Below, one piece after another: positions 22,653-31,656 of a stretch of 64,000 nt of DNA (positions within the stretch are counted from its first letter, which is position 1; each line of letters starts with the position of its first letter). The stretch is from Posidonia oceanica. Its lineage: Eukaryota; Streptophyta; Magnoliopsida; Alismatales; Posidoniaceae. The stretch lies in assembly GCA_037176725.1 (NCBI GenBank), contig JAZBRS010000057.1:88991501-89055500 (forward strand). The letters are read 5' to 3'. The translations under genes and the position numbers were made by a program. The notes under the pieces were generated by a model. That model searched no databases and was not told the DNA's origin. It saw only the letters and a program-made list of their open reading frames with translations.

Positions 22653-24948
22653 ATGGAGCACATGAGCACGTCTTCTACCTCTACCTCCATGGCACAGCAG
22701 AGCCTAGGCCCGGATGGGTCTTTCTTCAGAGGCTCAACCTCACAGACGGAAGGGCCAGGAACCCCCAACTTCCCACGAGCCGCCAGCCGACGAAGATTCC
22801 CACACGTCTCCATCCCCTTCGATTACCACACAGATACAAATGAAGAAGGAAGGGAGGCGGATCAGTCCCGAGCAATGAACATCCCACCGGAGTTCACACA
22901 TCCTGAGGCAACTTCCAACGTTGTGCCTCCCGTTGTGACTACCTCCTATCCAACTGAGGAGGAGACCTACGAGGTCCGGCAATCTCTGGCTCAACAACAT
23001 TTCACGCACACAAGCCCGCAAACCTCCACCCTCCACGAACACCACAACCATCTGTTCCATACGCCAGTCTATACACATGCCATACCTAACCCTGCCTTCC
23101 CTAACCAAGGTTCCTATCCACCATACCACACGACGCCCACCTACCCTTATATCCATCCAACTCCGCCATATGCAACCCCATACCTACCGCAACCTCCCGC
23201 TAATACGCAATACTACCCTACTCCGCCTCCACCATCATTCTTTCATCCACAACAAAACCCTTATTAGCACACCCTACTACCCTACACGATCCCAATCGTC
23301 CCTCTTTCCCCCACAACATAACCCATCATTACCACCATTCCCACAGACACACCAGCACTCGAGCCAGGGGCAATACGCCGCACCAAGGACAGATCTCAAG
23401 AGGATGATCGCCGAAGCACTAACAAAGGCTGAGGTCACTTCAAAGACACCCATCGGCTATGACATCTCCAAGTTCCCTCATTCTGCCCTTCTCCCAAGAT
23501 TTAAAATGCCAAAGATGAGGAGATATAACAGAACAGAGGATCCCAAGATTCACATAGCTGCCTTCACTATGGATACTCTGCCATACCGTTACGACGCCGG
23601 GCTCACTGCATACCTCTTCTTCAAGACGCTTGAGGGAGAAGCTCTAAAGTAGTTTGACATCCTGACTTCCTATGATCTCCAGGATTTTAGGATAATTGAA
23701 GAAAAATTTCTAAATCAGTATAGTCACCGGGTGCCACACAAACCCACTGCAGGTGACCTCACAGCTGAGAGGATGAGGCCAAACGAGGACTTCGTCACCT
23801 TCGCTAGCCGATGGAGGGACATGGCAGCTCGGTCAGAGTGCTACATACCCGAAGGCCAAGCCGTGGAGATAATTGCAAGAAATACCATGGGAGCACTCAG
23901 AGCTGGACTATTGGTAGGTGACTTCCACACCTATCCACAGTTATATGAACGGGCCGCCAAGGTAATGTGAAAGAGAGAAGAGCTGCCATTCCTAGAGCTC
24001 GAGGCAAAAAACCGGAAGAAAACTGCGAGGCATACAATAGAAGGTGTCACTAGCAACATGGCACAGCTGACCACGTAGAATCAGAGGGGATGGAAAGGGC
24101 AACACTTCTAGCAGCCTCAATATCAAATGGAACAGCAGAGGCAGCCATTCCAGCAATTCCAACCCCAGCACTCTAATTCCCCGATAAATGCCGAACAAGG
24201 GCAGAGCAACAACCAATACAAGGCACCACGGCAAGGGCAGAGGGACTACCACAATGTTCCTCCTCCACAAGCACCTAGAGGACCAAGGAGATAGAACTAC
24301 CCACCACTTCCAGAGACAATCCCAGACATCTTCAGAATGCTGGTCGAAAGTGGGGACTTACAACTCCTAGTGCCAAAGCCAAACGCTCCCAACACAAACA
24401 TGTCCAAGTACTGTGCATATCACCAGAAAAATGGGCACACACTTGAGGAATGTTATGTGTTAAAAGATCGAATATATGATCTAAATGATAAGGGAGAAAT
24501 AATGTGGTCAGCCCTCAAAGACAGATTAAAAGAGGCCAGGACGGGACAACACAAGTTGCAGATACACCAGAACCCTCTGCCCAACCACCTAGTGGCGCAC
24601 CTGGAGGCAGGAGGCAGTCCACCAGAGGCCGAGACCGTCTCCATCTGCTTACTTGAATCAGAGCCGAAGCTGGTTCCCTCCGTTGCGGAAAGCAATGAGT
24701 CTGAGGTGTGCTCTGAGCAGGGATCCATAGAATGGGAATTCCCAATAGAGGCAGCACAAGATGAAGAAAGCGAGGAGAATGACCTAGAGCTCCTCAGGTG
24801 CTTCAATTTCCTCCCAAGAGAAGGTCAATCCCAAGAGCAAAATGGCGAGACAGATCCCTTCGAGCTAGCCTGGAAGATTATCAAAGAATATGAGCAGAGG
24901 AATATAGTCTTCAAGGACTCGGAGCTACCCACTTCAGAGAAACAGCTC
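22653..24948 (+). pseudogene. Element B gag (broken)
   Basis: Starts MEHMSTSSTSTSMAQQ. A Pro/Tyr/His-rich N-terminal region with a frameshift near 23240-23270 leads to the capsid domain (KFPHSALLPRFKMPKMRRY, AGLTAYLFFKTLEGEAL) and EDFVTFASRWRDMAARSE. The C-terminal zinc-knuckle-like motif is CAYHQKNGHTLEEC. In-frame stops in the second frame are TAG at 23650 (Trp position), 24076, 24109 and 24292 (Gln positions) and a TGA at 23968. It would encode the particle protein. The architecture matches element A Gag, but without the decapeptide array. Confidence 0.9.
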
Positions 24949-25422
24949 TAGCCCTTAGTAATCACTGTAGAGGTCAACGGCTACCTCCTCCCCGGCATAC
25001 TTGTAGACACAGGGGCTAGTCGCAGTGCGTGCTCTCTGATCACACTCGACTACCTGGATGTCGAAGAAGAAGAGATCACGAGGGAGAGGATCTTCTGCAA
25101 GGGCTTTGATAACAGTCAGACGGAGGTGATAGGGACAGTTCAGTTAGCGATTACCATCGGACCCCTCACTAACGTTACAAAGGTCATGGTGGTGGAGTGT
25201 GAACTAGCAGAACCGTTAATCCTGGGAAGAACATGGTTGGCAGAAATATGTGCGGTCGCATCCCCAACACACCAGCTATTAAAGTTCAAATTCCAAGGGG
25301 AGGTGATCGCTATCAAGGAAAACCATGAAACAACCCTGGAAATGATCCGGGAGCCCTACCTGGCAGGATTTCACATGGGAGACCCATCACCAAATGGCAC
25401 AGGTGGCTGGATCGATGACTAG
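24949..25422 (+). pseudogene. Element B first retropepsin-like domain
   Basis: Same frame as the end of gag, separated only by TAG at 24949-24951 (Gln position). The active-site loop is GILVDTGASRSACSL (Asp codon 25006-25008); the C-terminal motif EPLILGRTWLAEI is intact. It ends in GGWIDD followed by TAG at 25420-25422. It retains all recognisable retropepsin motifs. About 400 bp of linker follows, containing the FDILEQLRKTQAKISIYELV helix-like stretch also found in element A. Confidence 0.87.
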
Positions 25423-25827
25423 GACGATGAAGCCCCAAGCATCCAAGGATTCCAGCAGTTCACTAATGATCAAGCCCAAGGGTATACCCAGGTCCAAAGG
25501 CTCGCATTGCTAAGCTCATCTCAGCTGCCCATAAATCAGGGGTAGTCTCTCCTCAGAAGACCTCTATCTCTGCTTAAGTCTGGCTACGCCAAGGGAGAAC
25601 ACAACCAAGCTCAGCAAGCCCCCATCACAAGAACAGGGCAGATCTCCAACCAAGTCGTACTGCCTCTGCTAGATGCAGAACGAGCCATTACCCCGCCTCA
25701 ACCAGAGTTCCACATACCCCGGAGGATAGAAGGCACCTTCGACATCCTAGAGCAGCTCAGGAAGACGCAAGCAAAGATCTCTATCTACGAGCTGGTCAAG
25801 GCCTCAGAGAAGCACCGGGATATCCTG

Positions 25828-26345
25828 ATGGAGGTATTGAAGAAGGCCCAAGTACCGGAGGACATACTTGCTGAAGCTCTAGCAGCCGTTGCCGCTGTCG
25901 TGTTCTTGGATCCCACGGTCATCTTCACTGACTCTGAACTAGCTCCTCCTGAGAGGAGGACCCTACCTTTAAGTGTTACTATTGTAATAAACAGTCATAA
26001 ACTTTGTGGTGTACTTGTGGATACTGGGGCAACCCTAAACGTATGCTCCCTAGAAACCCTGCAGTTAATTGGGCTAATAGAATCTCAATTATGCCCAGCA
26101 ACCTTAACTGTATCAGGTACGACAACAACAAGAAGGCAGCCTTGGGGAAGATCACCGTCAAAGTTACCATTGGCCCTCTCCAAATAGAAACAGAACTGAT
26201 AGTAGTCGATGCCCCAATCTCATATCGACTCATCTTAGGGTGCCAATGGATCGAAGAGATCAAGACAGTCACCTCCCCGCGTCACCAATGCATGAAGTTC
26301 CCTTACCAAGGGAAAATCATCAAATACGGGGAGACGAGCCAGTAG
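25828..26345 (+). pseudogene. Element B second retropepsin-like domain
   Basis: Active-site loop GVLVDTGATLNVCSL (Asp codon 26020-26022), flap/C-terminal motif YRLILGCQWIEEI. A one-base frameshift at about 26110-26125 separates the two halves; the second half is KITVKVTIGPLQIETELIV in the next frame. Shared features with domain 1 (GVLVDTGA, LILG-x-x-W, HQ-x-x-KF) suggest an old tandem duplication, already diverged before elements A and B split. Confidence 0.85.
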
Positions 26346-26689
26346 AAGCTGAAGCCCACCTAGTAACGGTCCCAACTACCACACCAGCACCATTGATTAG
26401 GGACCCAACTACTAAGGCCATAAACAATGTCAAGAAGGTCTTTGCTCCCCAGAATATTGATATTAATCAATACGATTATCCCGACCACATGAAAAGGCCT
26501 TGGGAGATTCTCCTCAAGATAGGGTACACTCCGGGAAAAGGACTTGACCGCCAAGAGCAAGGAATGAGGGACGCGCTCGAAATGCCTAAGGAGCACAGTC
26601 GTACCGGGCTAGGGTACCTTGGGCAACCAGATCCAAGCAAACCTCTAGCATGGTCACTTGCCAACCACTTCATATCAGTTGGGCTATAA
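26345..26689 (+). pseudogene. Element B G-patch domain
   Basis: Directly after protease-like domain 2 but in the next frame. It reads RPWEILLKIGYTPGKGLDRQ and later TGLGYLGQPDPSKPLAWSL, closely matching the element A G-patch (KIGY..G.GL, GLGF). It ends at a TAA after ISVGL. The G-patch is an RNA/RNP-contact module. The downstream linker to RT differs completely from that of A. Confidence 0.82.
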
Positions 26690-26930
26690 GTGCACGACAA
26701 GCGAGCGTCAGACACAGTTCCCAACCTCCCAGCAACAACAACGGCTGCAAAAGTCTCTAAGCCCGTTATCCTTGGCACTCTTACAGATCCCGAGACGGCA
26801 CCGACTCCTTCTCCTTGTCTAAAAGAAGTTCCAACCATCCTCAACACTCGGACGAAGCCCGAGGAAGGAGCATCAACCTCTTGCACAGAGGAGGTCCCTG
26901 CTGCTCTCCCTGCGTCCCTAGAAGCTCCTT

Positions 26931-27240
26931 CATCTCCGGACATCCAAGCAAGTGATTCTTCTGGAACCTTCACTGAAGGCACTGAAGTAGAGGACTCCGA
27001 CCCTGTCTGCGAGCTCACCTGTCTCTTCAACAACCTACGGCCTTGCCCCTCTAAGCAAGAAGGGGCCGGGGCCACAGAATAAACTCCCTTACCTCCGAAC
27101 ATCCGAGCAAGCGACTCCTCTGGAACCTCCACTGAAGACACCAAAGTAGAGGACTCCGACCCCATCTGCAAGCTCACCCATCTCTTCAGCAACCTACGGC
27201 CTTGCCCATCTAAGCAAGAAGGGGCCGGGGCCACAAATTG
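26931..27240 (+). repeat. 155-bp tandem duplication between G-patch and RT
   Basis: 26931-27085 and 27086-27240 are two copies of about 155 bp (encoding SGTFTEGTEVEDSD and SGTSTEDTKVEDSD). The first ends GAATAA, the second AATTGA, so each ends in a stop in this copy. It sits where element A has its own 39-bp repeat. Confidence 0.88.
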
Positions 27241-27248
27241 AACGTCCA

Positions 27249-28700
27249 ATGGCGAACCGCCTCCACCACGGAAGCAAACCTAGGGGCAAACCTCCTACCC
27301 TTGTAAATAATTTCTTTCCCGTATTTAATTCTTGCATATTGTTTTCGCATGATTTACTTTCCAGCAATTTACTTCCTAGTTTAATTAGTAGTGGGAAAGG
27401 TAGACGAGGATATGGCAAGGACGGCCTAACCGCCATCGTGTCCTCACAAAAAGTATCTAATCACTCTACTAAGTGTGCAGGCCGGAACAGGAAGGAGTCG
27501 ATCACCCAAACTGTCAGAGTATGTCACTATACCACAACATTACCACGGGAGCTAGCCGCGTCGCATGCCATCTTCTTGGTCGAAGAAGTGTCAAACATCA
27601 CCGGCAAAAACACTGGAAACTATGAAGTCTTCGAGCTGGTGGATACAGAAGAAGACCCAGATGAAGAATCGGTAGACCCTGCCATCTTCGAAGAAATGAT
27701 GAAGAAGTACGATGAGCAGACTAAGGCTGCTACTGAAGAAACAGAAGAAGTCAACCTGGGCACTGAAGATGATCCAAGACTAGTTCGGATAAGCTCTGCC
27801 CTCAACTTCGATGAACGGACTAGAATGGAAAAACTACTCAAAAAATATATGAAGGTATTGGCCTTCTCCTATGGAGAAATGCCCGGGCTTGATTCACTAC
27901 TGGTGGAGCACAGGCTCCCTCTCAAGCCAGGCGCTAAGACAGCGAAGCAAAAGCTCCAGCATCTACGTCCAAACCTCGCTCTAAAAGTCAAAGAAGAGAT
28001 AGACAAGCTACACATGGCAAAGTTTATCAGAGTTGTAGTGTATCCAAAATGGATTGCCAACATAGTTCCAGTGATGAAGAAAGATGGCAAAGTACGCGTG
28101 TGCATTGACTACAGGAACCTCAATGAAGCATGCCCAAAAGATGATTTCCCTCTTCCACACATAGACATCCTTATAGACAACACTGCAGGCCATGAGATGC
28201 TCTCATTTATGGACAGTTTCTCCGGTTACAACCAGATTAAACTGGCAGAAGAATATCAGGAGAAAACCTCATTTACCACTCCATGGGGGACCTACTGCTA
28301 TGTAGTCATGCCGTTCGGTTTAAAGAACGCAGGGGCCACCTATCAGAGGGCTATGATGGCAATCTTTCACGACATGATACACGATTGCATGGAGTGATAT
28401 GTGGATGATCTGTTAGTAAAGTCAAAAACAAGAGAGGGACACTTTGAAGCACAAGAAAGAGTACTCTGGAGAGCAGACCAGTACAATATCAGAATGAACC
28501 CCAAGAAGTGTGTCTTCGGGGTCACTACCGGAAAGCTGCTCGGCTTCATAGTAAGTAAAAGGGGCATAGAAGTGGATTCCACCAAAGCCAAAGCTATAAC
28601 AGCCATGCCACCACCAAGGAATGTCAAAGAGCTCAGAGGACTCATAGGGAGGCTACAGTTCATCCGAATATTCATCTCTTAGCATGCGGAAAAGTGTAGA
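27249..28700 (+). pseudogene. Element B reverse transcriptase
   Basis: Gypsy RT with N-terminal acidic segment, then KVRVCIDYRNLNEACPKDDF, the first catalytic Asp in SFMDSFSGYNQIKL, MPFGLKNAGATYQRAM, and YVDDLLVKSKTREGHFE. A TGA at 28395-28397 lies directly before YVDD; a TAG at 28680-28682 follows RIFIS (Gln position). The frame is otherwise unbroken and continues into RNase H. Protein similarity to element A RT is very high in the core, although the two elements differ in linkers. Confidence 0.94.
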
Positions 28701-29250
28701 CCATTCTATGAGCTCTTAAAAGGCGGCACGGAATTCAAGTGGGATCATACCTGTCAGAAGGCCTTTGATGAGCTAAAACTCTACCTCCTCAACCCTCCAG
28801 TATTAACTGCTCCAGTCCCCGAGAGGCCATTGCTACTCTACTTGGCCATTACTGATAACTCGGTGGGTGTCATCCTCGCACAGCACGATGAGACTGGGAG
28901 GAAGGAGAAAGCGGTTTATTATCTCAGTAGAATGTTCATTGAATACGAGAGGAAGTACTCCTAGATTGAGAGACATTGCTTAGCCCTAGTATGGGCCTCA
29001 TAGAAGCTTAGGCACTACTTTTTGGCACACAAAGTCTGCTACTTAGTCAAGATGGACCCTATCAAGTACATGTTTGAGAAACTAGCATTGTCCGGAAGGC
29101 TAGCACGATGGCAAATGCTCCTTACTGAGTTCGACCTGCAGTTCATCACTCAGAAAGCGATCAAGGGGCAAGCTATCGCGGATCAACTCGTCGGGCTACC
29201 TGTGTCAGAGTATCAGCCAGTATCAACAGATTTCTCAGACGAGGAAATAC
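28701..29250 (+). pseudogene. Element B native (gypsy) RNase H and connection
   Basis: It reads LLYLAITDNSVGVILAQHDE, then YYLSRMFIEYERKYS and RHYFLAHKVCYLV. The usual TDAS start of gypsy RNase H is degenerate, as expected where a second RNase H has taken over. TAG stops at 28962-28964 and 29001-29003 are both at Gln positions. It ends in the IADQLVGLPV linker that leads to the second RNase H. Confidence 0.88.
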
Positions 29251-29284
29251 TGGCAATCAGTAGTGTCATGCCACTCATCAGAGA

Positions 29285-29700
29285 ATGGACCCTCTATTTC
29301 GATGGAGCGCTTAACTCACAAGGCGCTGGAATAGGAGCAACACTCCTCACTCCAGAGGGTATTGTTCTACCCGCTGCAGCCCAACTACTCTTCTTAGCGA
29401 GTAATAACATTGCAGAATACGAGGCACTCATCCTAGGGCTTTGGATGGCTCTTGATCTAGGGGCAAGAAGACTAAAAGTAGTTGGGGACTCACAGCTTGT
29501 CATACGGTAAGTCCTCAACAAATACAAGACTCTCTCACCAAAGCTGCAGGAATACCGCAACCTAGCCAAAGCCTCACTGAAGAAATTTGACAGGGTTATG
29601 TATGTGCACGCACTTAGAAGCAACAACATCCTGGCTGATTCATTGGCCTCCTTAGCATCCTTGCTCCCCTTTAGCTTAGAGACAGACAAACAATCCATCA
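29285..29700 (+). pseudogene. Element B second, archaeal-type RNase H (aRNH)
   Basis: A complete set of RNase H acidic residues is visible: WTLYFDGALNSQGAGIG (Asp), NIAEYEALILGLWMAL (Glu), VVGDSQLVIR (Asp) and SNNILADSLASLASL (Asp). One TAA at 29508-29510 (Gln position) interrupts it. This host-like RNase H lying between the native RNase H and integrase is characteristic of Tat-lineage gypsy elements and is the clearest lineage marker in the window. Confidence 0.92.
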
Positions 29701-31091
29701 TGGTGCGAAGAATCAGCGCTCCAACAGTGGAGTCTGCTGCCGAATGGGTTCAAGAACTCAGAGAGGAACTAAACCAGGAAAGCTTAATGTGCACAGAGGT
29801 CTGTTATCAAGGAACTACAGAAGTAAGTGGCGACGGCAACTCGTGGTATTATGTCATACAGAATTATGTACAAGATTGCACCTTCCCGACCTATGCAATC
29901 CCCAAGGACAGAGAAGCACTGAGGAGGATGGCTACGAAGTACTACATCAGAGCCAACACACTCTTTCGGAGAACACCCTTAGGGATCGAACTCCGATGTG
30001 TGGATGCATCTGAGTCAGTCGAGATTCTCAAGGAAACACATGAGGGAGTCTGCAGGGGCCACACCAACTCCTAGTTCATGGCTAAAATGATCATCAGGAG
30101 GAGGTATTACTGGCCTACCATGGAAGCTGACTGCGCAAGTAAAGTTAAGCGGTCCAAGAGCTGCCAGCCGCACGCCAACAAGATTCATACTCCAGCTTCA
30201 GCACTTCACGCTTTATTAACACCATGGCCTTTCTCCATGTGGGCCTTTGATGTGGTGGGACCCATCCATCAGGGAAAGGGCAACACTTTCATCCTAACAG
30301 CAACGGAATACTTCACCAAATGGGCAGAAGCAGAGGCGTTCGCAAACATCAAGGCCACAATCCTGTGCTAATTCGTACAGCGAAATATCATCACAAGGTT
30401 CGGGGTGTCCAAAGCCTTAGTAGCAGACAACGGGGCAATCTTCATCTCAGAGGAGTTCAAGCGGTTATGCCAAAAATTCGGTATCACTCTACACCACTCT
30501 TCCCCATATTACCCGCAAGGGAACGGTCAAGCAGAAGCTACTAATAAAATCTTAATCAAAATTATTAAAAAGACAGTAGAAGACGCTAAGGGATCGGATT
30601 GGTCAGATAAGCTTGTTAATGCGTTGTGGGCATACCGCACCACCATAAGGATGGCAACGGGTCAAACCCCCTATGCTTTGGCCTTTGGTATGGAAGCAGT
30701 GGTCCCATACGAGATCCTGATCCCCTCATTAAGAGTTAAGATTGATAGGAGAATGTCTGCTGAAGAAAAGAGGCAAGCTTTACTCCTTCATTTAGAACTC
30801 CTTGATGAGAAACGGCTGGCAGCCGCCGAACATACGCGTGTCTACCAAAAAAGGTTAACCAAGGCTTACCAAATGAAAGTAATCGAACGCAAGTTTAAAA
30901 TTGGTGATCTAGTGCTTAAAGAAGTATTGCCATACAATAAGCCCCACCCTAAGGAAAAGTTAAAGCCAAACTAGGAGGGACCCTACATAGTGGTTGCTGC
31001 ATATCCAGGGAATGCTTATCAATTGTCCCATAACGGAACAGATCTTCCTGACCCTTGGAACGCAATGCACCTGAAAAGGTACTACCCTTGA
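29701..31091 (+). pseudogene. Element B integrase
   Basis: An HHCC zinc finger (THEGVCRGHTNS, then DCASKVKRSKSCQPH) is followed by the core: WAFDVVGPIHQGKGN (Asp), SKALVADNGAIF (Asp) and SPYYPQGNGQAEATNK (Glu). It closes with WNAMHLKRYYP, the usual gypsy integrase C-terminus, and a natural TGA at 31089-31091. Stops are TAG 30072, TAA 30369 and TAG 30972 (the last at a Trp position). No chromodomain is evident, as expected for a Tat rather than a chromovirus element. Confidence 0.93.
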
Positions 31092-31656
31092 TCAACATGT
31101 CTATATCATTAAAGAGACCTAGGGCCTAACACCAAGCCAAAAAGGGGAGAGATTCCCAAAGCCAATAGGAAGAGGTGCACCTGGGGGGACCCATATCTTG
31201 TCCTGTCTCCACGTACACACTGCACAGGAAGGTAAGGGAAAAGTAGGCTTGGAGCGGAGGCTTAGAGTACACTCTGCTTGTCAAGTAACTTGGAAAGCGT
31301 CAAGAAAAGATGGCGGCAAAAACCACCCAAACCGAGAGGAAAGCAGGCAGCAAAGAAGCTGTCCAAGTAAGGAACAAATGAAAGGAGACAGTAAAAGAAG
31401 CTGTCCAACTAAAAGAGGTCAGCAAAGAGCTGTCCAAAGAGTGAAAAAGAGCATGGCAAAAGTTATCTGTGCATCTAAAAGTATAAACCATAGAAAGACG
31501 CATTAAGGACTAGGAAAAGGCAAGCAGGAATCAAGGCCTAAGCCAAAACCGAGAGTCCACTATATCCCGAAACTTCCCCTGTCCTATTCTCACTAACAGG
31601 CAAGGAGTAAGCAACCCCAGATGTTCAAGGACTGAAAAGGCCCAGGGAGTAGCAAC
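31092..31656. other. Spacer between integrase and antisense cassette
   Basis: No coding signal on the plus strand. It contains short repeats of GAAGCTGTCCAA-like units (31340-31440). It could hold the 3' UTR of PMD gene 1 on the minus strand. Confidence 0.6.
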
